The notes under the pieces were generated by a model. The model was not told where the DNA came from. It saw only the letters and a program-made list of their open reading frames with translations, and did no database searches. A DNA stretch of 64,000 bases. Source: Thermodesulfovibrionia bacterium. GTDB lineage: Bacteria > Nitrospirota > Thermodesulfovibrionia > UBA6902. The DNA lies in the NCBI GenBank assembly GCA_020057065.1, contig JAGVGM010000349.1:1-64000 (forward strand). Direction: 5' to 3'. Below are positions 47,542 to 57,100 of this stretch, in pieces. Position numbers and translations under genes: made by a program. Each line of letters opens with the position of its first letter. The first letter of the stretch is position 1.

Positions 47542-47769
47542 TTACGATCTTAAGATTTTACCGGAAAATAAAGTATCGTCCATAGAATATGCAATTATTG
47601 GCTTTAACCCTCTGCCCCAATCTATACTGCCGATCTCTGAGCGAACGTTTTTCTGAATAAACCGATAAACATTCGGAGCATATTTTCGTATCCAGGAATA
47701 ATTGAATGTATCAGGCCGTTTCTCTATCAGCAGTTCATTTATGGTTTTAAAAGCAGAATTAAAATCCAT
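47542..47769 (-). CDS. Small hypothetical protein of the islet
   Basis: 75 aa, MDFNSAFKTINELLIEKRPD then FNYSWIRKYAPNVYRFIQ. The N-terminal 50 residues look like a conserved helical domain, with a sudden change after IGSIDWGRGLKP that may reflect truncation. I do not recognise a function. It is transcribed in the same direction as the zeta module, about 115 bp upstream. Confidence 0.5.
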   Translation of the reverse strand: MDFNSAFKTINELLIEKRPDTFNYSWIRKYAPNVYRFIQKNVRSEIGSIDWGRGLKPIIAYSMDDTLFSGKILRS

Positions 47770-48114
47770 TGCATTATCTTAAATAGTAAAACGGAAGCGA
47801 TTTAAAAAGCGTGCTATCAAACATTGTAGTATAAAAGTTTGATAGGTATTTCGTATTTTTGCTATTTTAAATTCCTAAACCTGGTGCCGCTGGTTCGATC
47901 CCAGCAGGGGGCACTTTATTTTTTCCGCAGATTCCGGCAAGATCTTTCTCATTATTTTCCCTGCTATATTGATGCGTTAGGCGACTTCCTCAATATAATG
48001 CTGTCAGGCATTAATAAAATTTCCATTGCATCCTGTTTTTTGTTTATGTATCATATGACTGTATTTGCAAACCACACAACTTTGTGATATGTAAAATTTT
48101 AAAAGGGAGCGCTT
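47770..48114. other. Gene-free stretch containing the right tRNA repeat
   Basis: It contains the second tRNA-like repeat (47872-47922) and otherwise AT-rich sequence with no convincing gene. The last bases provide the ribosome binding site (AAAAGGGAGCGCTT) of the DUF948 gene. Confidence 0.6.
47872..47922 (+). repeat. Right attachment-type repeat (copy of the tRNA-Arg 3' half)
   Basis: TTCCTAAACCTGGTGCCGCT onward, through the T arm and acceptor end, matches 46480-46530 except for one T/C change in the T arm. It lacks the 5' half of the tRNA, so it is not a second tRNA gene. Confidence 0.8.
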
Positions 48115-48510
48115 ATGGAAAATTTCTTCTGGGGCATTATAGCTGGTGCAGTAATTGTATTGATCGCATTCCTGATCCCTGCCATTTTGCAGATAACAAG
48201 GACCGTCAGGGCTGCCGAGGATTTTATTAAGACAACACAGGCATCGTTAAATCCGCTTCTGCTTAAGCTGAATGAAACAATTGACAGAACCAATAAGGTG
48301 GCAGCAGGGGTAGAGGAGTCGGTCCATAATGTTCAGCATTTGACGAGGGCAGTTGGAGAGACAGGAGCCCTGATCGATGAATTAAATCACTTTGTAAGGC
48401 AGGTGGGAGTATTTTTATCTGCCGGGACCTCAGGACTTGGCTCGGGCATTAAAGCCGCTTTTGCTATTTTGACCAAAGGGGCCGTTGAGAAGATCACATC
48501 AAAGAAGTGA
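48115..48510 (+). CDS. DUF948 membrane-anchored protein
   Basis: 131 aa. One N-terminal TM helix (about 5-27, FFWGIIAGAVIVLIAFLIP) is followed by an amphipathic coiled region (30-100) typical of DUF948, and a basic tail. The family is often encoded beside YtxH proteins, as here (48691), and is linked to envelope stress; its molecular role is unknown. Confidence 0.8.
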   Translation: MENFFWGIIAGAVIVLIAFLIPAILQITRTVRAAEDFIKTTQASLNPLLLKLNETIDRTNKVAAGVEESVHNVQHLTRAVGETGALIDELNHFVRQVGVFLSAGTSGLGSGIKAAFAILTKGAVEKITSKK

Positions 48511-48548
48511 TATTTACTGAGTAATTTATTAATAAAGCCACATTAGTT

Positions 48549-48626
48549 GTCATTCCCGCAGTCAGTAAGCGGGAATCCGTTCAAGTGCAGAACTGGATGC
48601 CCGATTAAGAACTTCGGGCATGACGG
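48549..48626. repeat. TCATTCCCGC-family palindromes
   Basis: TCATTCCCGCAGTCAGTAAG with GCGGGAATCCG, followed by ATGCCCGA...TCGGGCATGA, forms two hairpins between the DUF948 and YtxH genes. Confidence 0.7.
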
Positions 48627-48690
48627 TTCACTGATTGAGTTTATAAACAGGCTGTATTGAAATGCAAACAACTTTTAAAAGGGAGGAAAA

Positions 48691-49002
48691 ATGAACGACG
48701 AAAGAGGATTTTCTGCAGGCAGTGTTATTCTTGCATTTGTTTTAGGAGGTATTGTTGGCGCAGGAGCTGCTCTGCTAATGGCTCCGCAGTCAGGAAGAGA
48801 GACCAGGGAGAAGATAAAGGAATTTGCTGACGAGACCAGAAAGAAAGCAACTGAATATGCAGGACAGGTAAAAGAGAAGGTTTCCTCGGTAGTGGAAGAT
48901 GGCAAGCATTTTGTGGAAGACAAAAAGTCGTTAATCTCCACCGCAATAGACGCTGGTAAAGAAGCGTATCAGAAGGAAAAAGAGAAGCTGTCCAAATCAT
49001 AA
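48691..49002 (+). CDS. YtxH-domain protein
   Basis: 103 aa. Short N-terminal hydrophobic Gly-rich helix (GSVILAFVLGGIVGAGAALL, about 10-29), then MAPQSGRETREKIKEF, the YtxH hallmark, and a charged helical tail. Strong ribosome binding site (AAAAGGGAGGAAAA). Often paired with DUF948 proteins; thought to be a stress-related envelope protein. The next gene starts 4 bp after its stop. Confidence 0.85.
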   Translation: MNDERGFSAGSVILAFVLGGIVGAGAALLMAPQSGRETREKIKEFADETRKKATEYAGQVKEKVSSVVEDGKHFVEDKKSLISTAIDAGKEAYQKEKEKLSKS

Positions 49003-49005
49003 TTG

Positions 49006-52000
49006 ATGACAGAAAAGGGAAGAGGAACAGAATTGAGGAGATTCGTAGGACTTGACGCAGGCTCTGTAAGTGTAAAACTTGCTGTTCTTGATGTTAGGGG
49101 AAATATTCTTGAAACGAAGTATGTCAGACACAAAGGCAATCCCCTTCCTGTCGCGTATGAACTTCTAAAAAATGTAACGCGTGTAGGGGCGTTTCGCGAA
49201 ACGCCCCTACTTTCCATCACCGGCTCAGCCGGCAAGGTCATTGCCGGAGCATTCGGCATAAAGCCTGTAAATGAAGTGGTTGCTCTCAGCTATTCAACTA
49301 AAAAGCTTTATCCTGAGGTCAGGACCGCTATAGAGATGGGAGGCGAGGATTCAAAGCTTATCCTTCTTGAAAACGGTGCGATAAAGGAATTTTCGATGAA
49401 CTCTGCATGCGCTGCAGGAACCGGTTCCTTTATTGACCAGCAGGCTGAGAGGCTTTTTCTCAGTATCGAAGAGTTCAGTGAACTTTCACTCAGATCAGAG
49501 AGCCCTCCGCGAATAGCCGGCAGGTGCAGTGTTTTTGCAAAATCGGATATGATCCATCTTCAGCAGATCGCAACACCTGTTGAGGATATTGTTGCGGGAC
49601 TTTGTTTTGCGGTCGCAAGGAACTTCAAGGGGAGTATCTGCAAAAATATGGAGCTGCCTGAGCCTATAAGTTTTCAGGGAGGTGTTGCAGCTAACAAAGG
49701 CGTTGTAAGGGCTTTCAGGGAAATATTCAGTACAGAGAACATCATAATCCCCGAACATTTTGCGCTAATGCCTGCAATAGGCGCTGTTTTGAAAGATATG
49801 GAGGCGGGGATTGAAAATGATTTTGATATCGAAAGACTGAAATTGTTTATTGAGACCCTGAAAGACGAGGAACAAGGGCATAAACCGCTGAGGGCAGTCA
49901 GCAGTCAGCGGTCAGCGGTCAGCAATGTAGGGGCGGGTTTGAAACCCGCCCCTACGTACTCTAAAAACGCATACCTCGGCATTGACATCGGCTCTATCAG
50001 CACGAATCTTGCTGTCATTGATGAAGAAGGAAGGCTGCTTGCAAAGAGATATCTTATGACTGCAGGGCGGCCTATCGAGGCGGTAAAGAAAGGCCTTGAT
50101 GAGATAGGCAGTGAGGTTGGAGATAAGGTACATATTTGCGGGGTTGGGACCACGGGTTCCGGAAGATATATGATAGCGGATTTTGTCGGGGCAGACATTG
50201 TCAAAAATGAGATCACAGCCCAGGCCCGTGCTGCCGTAGAAATTGACCCTCAGGTTGATACTATCTTTGAGATCGGCGGGCAGGATTCTAAATATATCTC
50301 CATAAGGGACGGCATCATTATTGATTTTGAGATGAACAAGGCTTGTGCCGCAGGCACGGGGTCTTTTATTGAGGAGCAGGCTGAGAAACTTGATATATCG
50401 GTAAAAAATGAATTTTCAGAAATTGCATTTCGATCTGAGAAACCCTGCACGCTCGGAGAAAGATGCACTGTCTTTATGGAGAACTCTCTTCTGTCAAAAC
50501 AGCAGAGGGGGGCTGCAAAAGAAGACCTTACGGCAGGACTTGCCTATTCCATAGTCCAGAACTATATAAACCGTGTTGTTGGCGACAGGGCTATCGGCAA
50601 GAGGATATTTTTCCAGGGCGGAGTGGCCTTTAATAAAGCCGTTGTTGCAGCCTTCGAGAATTATCTTAACAGAGAGATCATTGTACCCCCTGATCATGAT
50701 GTCACAGGAGCTATAGGAATGGCGAGAATAGCTAAGAAGCACATGGAAGATCAGCGTTCAGCAATCAGCGTTCAGCAATCAGCAGTAGAGGCAATTCATG
50801 AATTGCCCCTACATGAATCCCCCATTACATCTTTCAAAGGTTTTGATCTTTCAAAAAGAGACTACGAAATAAAGTCATTTCCCTGTAAGGGTTGTGATAA
50901 TTTATGCGAGATAAACAGGGTTCAGGTGGAAGGGGAAAAAGAACCTCTTTACTACGGAAGCAGATGCGAAAAGTATGACATCAAGCGGAAGAAAAATACC
51001 TCCTCGGGCATGCCCGATCTTTTTTCAGAAAGAGAAGAACTGCTTACAAAAACACATAATGAATATTGTAACAAGTTACGAGTTGCGAGTTACGAGTCAA
51101 AGAATAACAACCCATCACCCATTACCCATCACCCGTTAAGGATAAAAATCGGTATCCCGAGGATATTCTTCTTTCATGACTTCCTTCCTTTCTGGAGCAC
51201 GCTTCTGTGGGAGCTTGGTTTTGATGTAGAGCTCTCGGCAAATACCAACAGGCAGATAATAAACAAGGGCGTTGAGAGTATCCTTGCGGAAAGCTGTTTC
51301 CCGCATAAGGTTGCGCATGGACACATAAGGGACCTTATGGAAAAGAACGTTGACGCTGTTTTTCTCCCGAGTTTTATAAATTTCAACTTTGAAAGTGAAG
51401 CGGCCAGCAGTTTTGCCTGTCCTTACGCCCAGACCATGCCGTATATTGCCGGTATAGCTTTTGGTGAGGTCAGATTTATTAAACCGATAATAAACCTTGA
51501 ATATGGCAGGCAAAATCTTGTGAACGAAATCCACAGATCGCTTAAACCATTTCATATAACAAAGGCCTCAATTAAAAAGGCGCTCGAAAAGGCAGAAAAG
51601 GCTCAAAAGGAATTCACATCTGCGGTCAGGAAACGCGGAGCAGAGGTCCTTGCGAATATAAAAGAAAGAACGATCGTGATCATAGGGCGTGCATATAACG
51701 CATTTGACTCCGGCATAAATCTCGAGATACCGAAAAAACTGGCATTCCTCGGAGTATTCTCTATCCCTATGGATTATCTTCCTCTGGAAACTGTTGATAT
51801 CTCCAGTAAATGGACGAATATGTACTGGAGGTCAGGGCAAAATATTTTGAGAGCCGCTGAATTGATAAGGGATGATCCAAAACTGTTTGCACTCTATATA
51901 GGGAATTTTTCATGCGGCCCTGATTCCTTTATACACCACTTTTTTGATGAAACAATGTCAAATAAGCCATTTTTACATATAGAAATAGATGAGCACAGCG

Positions 52001-53355
52001 CTGACGCCGGAGTAATAACAAGATGTGAGGCATTCCTTGACAGCATAGAAGGACAGTGCAGAAGTGCAGAAGTGCAAAAGTGCAAAAGTGCAGAAACAAC
52101 TTCATCACTTCCGCGCTTCCGCGCTTCCGCGCTTAATAAGCGTACCGTTTATATACCGAGGATGTCGGATCATGCATTCGGTCTTGCTGCAGCTTTTGAA
52201 GCGTGTGGTATCCATGCTGAGGTCATGGAGGCGCCTGATATAGATACGGTCGAGATCGGAAGACAGTATGTATCAGGCAAAGAATGTTATCCTTGCGCGA
52301 TCACAACAGGAGATATGGTGAAAAAGGCAATGTCGGATGATTTTGATCCTGACAGGTCTGCATTCTTTATGCCGTCAGGGGCCGGTCCCTGCCGTTTCGG
52401 ACAATATAATGTTTTTCACAGGATGGTCCTTGATGAAGCCGGATTTCCGGAGGTACCGATATTTTCGCCAAATCAGGATGAATCACTATATACGGTCCTC
52501 GGCATGGTTGGAAAGGAGTTTGCAAAACAGGCCTGGAAAGGGATAATTGCGATAGATCTGCTTATAAAGTGTCTTCATGAGACAAGGCCTTATGAGATCA
52601 ACAAGGGGGAGACGGACTGCCTTTATCAGGAATATCTCGTAAAAATCAGTAAGGCATTGAAAAGCAGCAACGGAGCCATGACGAAACTTCTCGATAATAT
52701 TCTTCGCGATTTTTCTTTAATAAGTAAGACGGAAGAAAAGAGACCCCTTGTAGGGATTATCGGAGAAATATTTGTGAGGCATAATTCCTTTGCAAATGAG
52801 AACATCATAAGAAAGATCGAAGCGCTTGGCGGCGAGGTCTGGCTGGCTCCTGTTGAAGAATGGATATATTATTTGAATTATACCGCCCTGCGAAAGACTG
52901 TAATAGGCCTTCGCAATTCTTTCACACAGAAGCTTGCTGAGGATCTTTTGAGGACGGTCCTCACACGATATGTTCAGAAGAGAACAGAGCATAAGTATTC
53001 CAAAACTTTTACGGGTTTCCTGCATACACTTAAAGAACCTTCTACAAACGAGATACTGAAGAATGCATCTCCGTATCTTCATGATTCATTTGAAGGGGAG
53101 GCTGTCCTGAGCATGGGCAAGGCAGTGGATTACGTCAAACGCGGGGCCTCAGGCATAATCAGCGCCATGCCCTTCGGTTGCATGCCCGGCACAATAGTTA
53201 GCGCCCTTTTGAAAGGGCTTAAGCAGAATAAAAACGTACCATGTCTGAGCGTTGCATACGATGGGGTCGAGACCACATGTTCGGGGATCCAGCTTGAGGC
53301 CTTTATGCATCAGGCCAATGAGTGCATGAAGAATAACGAGAGGAAGATCAATTAG
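49006..53355 (+). CDS. Fused acyl-CoA dehydratase activase / DUF2229 / dehydratase-D-like protein
   Basis: 1449 aa from the ATG at 49006. Two activase (BadF/BcrA/HgdC-type ASKHA ATPase) domains, about 10-275 and 324-585, each carry a phosphate motif (GLDAGSVSVKLAV, GIDIGSISTNLAV), NSACAAGTGSF / NKACAAGTGSF and a second Cys (GRC, GERC) for a [4Fe-4S] cluster. A Cys-rich segment (FPCKGCDNLC), a DUF2229-type region from about 712 and a 2-hydroxyacyl-CoA dehydratase-D-like C-terminus (SGKECYPCAITTGD) follow. The architecture is typical of ~1400-aa proteins in anaerobes; the substrate is unknown. At least five segments made of dispersed intergenic repeats are inserted in frame, all in linkers. Confidence 0.9.
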   Translation: MTEKGRGTELRRFVGLDAGSVSVKLAVLDVRGNILETKYVRHKGNPLPVAYELLKNVTRVGAFRETPLLSITGSAGKVIAGAFGIKPVNEVVALSYSTKKLYPEVRTAIEMGGEDSKLILLENGAIKEFSMNSACAAGTGSFIDQQAERLFLSIEEFSELSLRSESPPRIAGRCSVFAKSDMIHLQQIATPVEDIVAGLCFAVARNFKGSICKNMELPEPISFQGGVAANKGVVRAFREIFSTENIIIPEHFALMPAIGAVLKDMEAGIENDFDIERLKLFIETLKDEEQGHKPLRAVSSQRSAVSNVGAGLKPAPTYSKNAYLGIDIGSISTNLAVIDEEGRLLAKRYLMTAGRPIEAVKKGLDEIGSEVGDKVHICGVGTTGSGRYMIADFVGADIVKNEITAQARAAVEIDPQVDTIFEIGGQDSKYISIRDGIIIDFEMNKACAAGTGSFIEEQAEKLDISVKNEFSEIAFRSEKPCTLGERCTVFMENSLLSKQQRGAAKEDLTAGLAYSIVQNYINRVVGDRAIGKRIFFQGGVAFNKAVVAAFENYLNREIIVPPDHDVTGAIGMARIAKKHMEDQRSAISVQQSAVEAIHELPLHESPITSFKGFDLSKRDYEIKSFPCKGCDNLCEINRVQVEGEKEPLYYGSRCEKYDIKRKKNTSSGMPDLFSEREELLTKTHNEYCNKLRVASYESKNNNPSPITHHPLRIKIGIPRIFFFHDFLPFWSTLLWELGFDVELSANTNRQIINKGVESILAESCFPHKVAHGHIRDLMEKNVDAVFLPSFINFNFESEAASSFACPYAQTMPYIAGIAFGEVRFIKPIINLEYGRQNLVNEIHRSLKPFHITKASIKKALEKAEKAQKEFTSAVRKRGAEVLANIKERTIVIIGRAYNAFDSGINLEIPKKLAFLGVFSIPMDYLPLETVDISSKWTNMYWRSGQNILRAAELIRDDPKLFALYIGNFSCGPDSFIHHFFDETMSNKPFLHIEIDEHSADAGVITRCEAFLDSIEGQCRSAEVQKCKSAETTSSLPRFRASALNKRTVYIPRMSDHAFGLAAAFEACGIHAEVMEAPDIDTVEIGRQYVSGKECYPCAITTGDMVKKAMSDDFDPDRSAFFMPSGAGPCRFGQYNVFHRMVLDEAGFPEVPIFSPNQDESLYTVLGMVGKEFAKQAWKGIIAIDLLIKCLHETRPYEINKGETDCLYQEYLVKISKALKSSNGAMTKLLDNILRDFSLISKTEEKRPLVGIIGEIFVRHNSFANENIIRKIEALGGEVWLAPVEEWIYYLNYTALRKTVIGLRNSFTQKLAEDLLRTVLTRYVQKRTEHKYSKTFTGFLHTLKEPSTNEILKNASPYLHDSFEGEAVLSMGKAVDYVKRGASGIISAMPFGCMPGTIVSALLKGLKQNKNVPCLSVAYDGVETTCSGIQLEAFMHQANECMKNNERKIN
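49183..49210. repeat. In-gene 28-bp perfect palindrome (insert 1)
   Basis: GTAGGGGCGTTTCG is followed directly by its exact reverse complement, inside the activase-type gene at about residues 60-68 (RVGAFRETPLL). The reading frame is kept. Confidence 0.85.
49894..49955. repeat. In-gene TCAGCGGTCAGC repeats plus palindrome (insert 2)
   Basis: Reverse-strand copies of the GCTGATAGCTGA family (translated SSQRSAVSN) are followed by a 29-bp palindrome GTAGGGGCGGGTTT...AAACCCGCCCCTAC (translated VGAGLKPAPT). They sit exactly between the two activase domains. Confidence 0.85.
50751..50812. repeat. In-gene TCAGC repeats plus palindrome (insert 3)
   Basis: TCAGCGTTCAGCAATCAGCG units, then GTAGAGGCAATTC...GAATTGCCCCTAC, translated DQRSAISVQQSAV and AIHELPLH. 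This lies just after the second activase domain. Confidence 0.85.
51070..51135. repeat. In-gene GTTACGAGTTGCGAG and CCCATCACCCATTA repeats (insert 4)
   Basis: The same GTTACGAGTTGCGAGTTACG unit found after the stop codons of the secreted-protein genes is here translated KLRVASYES. It is followed by a CCCATCACCC tandem (PSPITHHPL), just before the DUF2229-type region. Confidence 0.8.
52054..52137. repeat. In-gene AGTGCAGA tandem and TTCCGCGC tandem (insert 5)
   Basis: Tandem AGTGCAGA/AGTGCAAA units, then three CTTCCGCG units, the reverse complement of the GAAGCGCGG element between the secreted-protein genes. Translated SAEVQKCKSAE and LPRFRASA. Confidence 0.8.
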
Positions 53356-53521
53356 TGACTGTCAAGTATATAGGTTTCTGTTTCTCTGTCATTTTCGAGT
53401 CAATAACATAAAAGCGGAACTTATAAACATATTTTAATTGTAACTGTAAATTAATTCCTATGAAATCATTTAAGATATATGGTAAACTGTTTATCTAAAT
53501 TTGAATAAGGAGGTGAATTAT

Positions 53522-53614
53522 TTGGGAAGTGTAGTTAAGTGGCGTAAGAAGAAGATGAGCAAGCATAAACATAAGAAGCTTCTTAAAAAGACTAAACATC
53601 AGAGGAGAAAATAA
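53522..53614 (+). CDS. bS22-like (AURKAIP1/COX24-domain) ribosomal protein
   Basis: 30 aa from a TTG start with a perfect AAGGAGG 8 bp upstream. The product is almost wholly basic: GSVVKWRKKKMSKHKHKKLL then KKTKHQRRK. This matches the tiny AURKAIP1/COX24 domain proteins (mycobacterial bS22, mitochondrial mS38), small-subunit ribosomal proteins. It is monocistronic, with about 165 bp of AT-rich leader after the preceding gene. Confidence 0.85.
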   Translation: MGSVVKWRKKKMSKHKHKKLLKKTKHQRRK

Positions 53615-54199
53615 GCTTTGTTCTTATTCGTTATTTTACCTTTATCCCATCGATGTTAAAAAAGGCGCAGGCTAAGCTTGTTGCCTTCTCTCCATTTTTA
53701 TCTCTTTCAATCTTATTGAAATCCTGATTCAAGATAACCACAAGTCTAATTACTTGATAATGCCTGTAGCTTCTAACAGGGTAGCTTATTCCTGTCATTC
53801 CGGCTTGTCCAGAATCATTCTTTTAATAATATCAGAAGAAAACGATTCCGAACAAGTCGGAATGACATCAATTTGTCTTCTAATATTTCTATAAATTATT
53901 TTCTTAAATATACATGTTTAACTGCCTGTGAAATAAGGTTAATTCTGGAGCATAAGAATTTGGCTGTTTTGACATAAAAAATAGCTTGATAGAAAATGTC
54001 CAATGGTATATATTATTCAGAGTAAAAACACATCATCTTGTGATGTGAGTAGAGGAAATTCACTATATTTAGTGTATAGTGCTTCATTTAAAGCTCAAAG
54101 AATAACTTGATTATAAAGGGACAAAATATATAGAGGCATAAGCCTCTTATACAAGGGTAGGGGCGAGAATTAAATTTTTCATAAAAAGGAATTAAAACT
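53615..54199. other. 585-bp gene-free stretch with paired palindromes
   Basis: No convincing gene. It holds a facing pair of TCATTCCGGC / GTCGGAATGAC elements (53792-53869) and two short hairpins near 54030-54085 (CACATCA/TGATGTG and CACTATA/TATAGTG). The latter may be part of the smc leader; no clear promoter can be assigned by eye. Confidence 0.55.
53792..53869. repeat. TCATTCCGGC-family inverted pair
   Basis: CTGTCATTCCGGCTTGTCC and GAACAAGTCGGAATGACAT face each other over about 78 bp, equivalent to the pair at 17922-17985. Confidence 0.7.
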
Positions 54200-57100
54200 A
54201 TGCGTGTAGAAAGACTGGAATTGATCGGCTTTAAATCATTTGCAGAAAAGACTATATTTAATTTTCATCCTGGAGTAACCGCTATTGTTGGCCCAAATGG
54301 CTGCGGTAAGAGCAATATTGTCGATGCCTTCAGATGGGTTCTGGGTGAGCAAAGCGCAAAAAGCCTGCGCGGAGACAGTATGGAGGATGTAATATTTCAG
54401 GGTTCAGCAACGAAGAAGACAAAGGGCATGGCAGAGGTCACACTTGTGCTTTCAGATATCGTTAAAAATCCTTCAAACGGTTCTGAGGATGATAATAAAA
54501 CAGTCATGAGCGAGATAGCTGTTACAAGGCGTCTTTACAGGTCGGGAGAAAGCGAGTACCTGATGAACAAGGTCCAGTGCAGGCTCAAGGACATTAAAAA
54601 TGTGCTTCTTGATACAGGTCTTGAACTAAAGGCTTACTCTATTCTCGAACAGGGGAAAATGGATCACATTCTGAATTCAAAGCCCCAGGACAGAAGGTTC
54701 CTGATCGAAGAAATTGCAGGTGTGATGAAATACAAAGTAAGAAGGACTGAGGCATTAAACAAGCTTGAGGCTTCCAAGTCCAATCTGCAGAGGCTGCAGG
54801 ATATTATAGTTGAGGTAAAAAGACAGATAAATGCGGTGGACAGACATGCCAGGAAGGCGGAGAAATACAAGAAATTACTTGAAGAGATAAAAGATATAGA
54901 ATTACGCATTGCAAAAAGGGACCTCGAAGAAATGCAAAATGAAATATCCGGGCTCATTATGTCGGAAGATGCAAGTAAGGCAAGGGAAGCTGAGGTCTTT
55001 GCAAATCTTCATTCAACTGAGGCGTTAATAGAAGAGAAAAAACGATTGTGTGTTGATAATGAAAGGCATCTTAATGAAGTCAAGATGAAACTTTACTCCC
55101 TTGAAAAACAGGTCGCTGAGGATGAGGGTAAGATAGCATTGCTTAAGAGTGACAGCGAAAACCTGAGAGAGAAACACGGATACCTTCTGAAACAGGACGG
55201 CGAGCTTTCCTTACAAAAAGAAACTGCTTTTAATTCTGCACAGGAGAAGGAGGCAGAGATATCGGAGATGAGCGGTGAAATAACGAACCTTGAGACAGTG
55301 CTTGAAGATAAGAACAGGGTGTTCACTGATTCAGACAACGGGATAAAAGGCCAGGAGAACGATGTAGAGGTTCAGAGGAGAAATCTTTTCAATAAGGCAG
55401 AGGAGATCAGCAGTGTAAAGAATGAGATCAGTCATTTGTCATTCAGCATTGAAAATATCTCCCGTAAGACCCAGAAAAGTTCGCAGGACATCAATTCACT
55501 GCAGGACAGCATAGTATCACTGCAAACAGCAATTGATGATACCCGGAAAGAACATCTGAATGTTTCTGCTGAACTGAACGAATCCAGAAAGATAAAGGAA
55601 GTGCTTGCCGACAGATTGAGAGAAAAGAAACAGGAACTTTCGGCAGGCGAAGAAACACTTTACAGGGAGAGGGAAGACCTGGCTGTGATGGGGTCCAGGC
55701 TTGATTCTCTGAGGGAACTGGACCAGATACAGCGGAGTTCTCTCGATGAAAATATAAGGGCTGTGTGTCAGGTAGCAGATATATTTGAAACATCATCTCA
55801 GTACGAGACCGCCATAGAAGCGATCCTTGGAGACAAACTGAATGCGGCAGTCGTCGAAGGCCGGGATATGATCGAAAAGGCCCTGCAATATGTCAGGGAA
55901 CAGAAATCGAAACGAAGCTGTTTTATATCCGTAGACACAAAGAACATATCTGCACTGGAGCCGAAGAACATCACCGGCAGCGGAATTATCGGAGAGGCGA
56001 TCAAATTTGTTACGGTGAGAGACGGGTTCCAGCAAATAGCGGCATCACTGTTAAGCAATGTGGTGCTTGTTGATAAACTGAATACCGCGTTCTCCCTCCG
56101 CGAGTCGGATACAGACCTGGGAAAGTACTATTTTGTCACGCTTGAAGGAGAAGTGCTGGAACCGTCAGGCATTGTCTTTGGCGGCAGAGGAAGAGAGGTC
56201 CTCAGGATAAAGAGGATGATAAAAGAGATGGAGCAGGATATTTCAGTGAAGAAGGAAATGGTCCTGACCGCCGAGGGAAATGTATCGGATCACAAGAAGG
56301 ATATCGTGTCTATAGAAAACGACATCATCTCAACTGATGCAGGAATATCGGGTCAGGAAAAATACTGCCATGCGCTGGAGGTAAAGACAGAGAACCTGAT
56401 TGAGGAGAACGACAGGATCATAAAGAAACATGAATATATATCACTCGAAATAAATGATGATCATGCCGAGAAGAACAATTTAGAGAACCTGCTCGGGATA
56501 AAGAACTCCGAACTCGGAAAGCTCGAAAGAGAAAAACTCGAAATTGAAGGGAAAATAAGTTCTGTCCAGGAGACAATTGCAGGCAGGCGCGAAGCGCTCG
56601 AAACGCTTCGTTCTGAACTGACCGAGATAAAACTCAATCTCACATCGACCAGAGAAAAGATATCTTCAATAAACAGAGAGATCGGAAGACTCAATCATTT
56701 CATTATTGATGTTGAAAAGAAAAAGGAAGAAATGTTCGAGGAACGTTTCAGTATTGAAAAAGACATCGTGGAGAAGGAGCAGGAAGTTGCTGAAAAAGAA
56801 GGTATGATGGCGTCCAAAGTTGTAGTAATAAGTGAGCTGCAAAGCGAGGTATCAAAAGTCAGCGAAATACTCGAGGCAAAAACAGCAGAGCTTGCGATCA
56901 TTGAAAGACAGCAGAGATCGCTTGCCGCTGAACTTGAATCAGTCCGTAACGAACTGAATCACACAGAGATGAAGAAGATGGAATTGACAATGAGACTTAA
57001 TTACCTCAGGGAAGATATCAGGAAAACTTATTCTGTTGAGATTGAAACTGCTGATATTACAAGTGTTGTAACAGCGGAAGAAGTGGAAAATCTTATTCAT

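Larger units (their letters stand above)
46531..47871. mobile_element. Integrase-less islet between tRNA-Arg repeats, carrying a zeta-like TA module
   Basis: The segment between the two attachment-type repeats is 1341 bp and holds three minus-strand genes: an unknown 75-aa protein, a zeta-like kinase and a 63-aa partner. No integrase or excisionase is present. It looks either like the remnant of a larger island kept by its addiction module, or a small satellite moved in trans. Confidence 0.65.

Noticed and set aside
46246-47922. Second tRNA gene at 47872
   Set aside because: Only the 3' half from the anticodon loop onward is present; there is no acceptor 5' strand or D arm.
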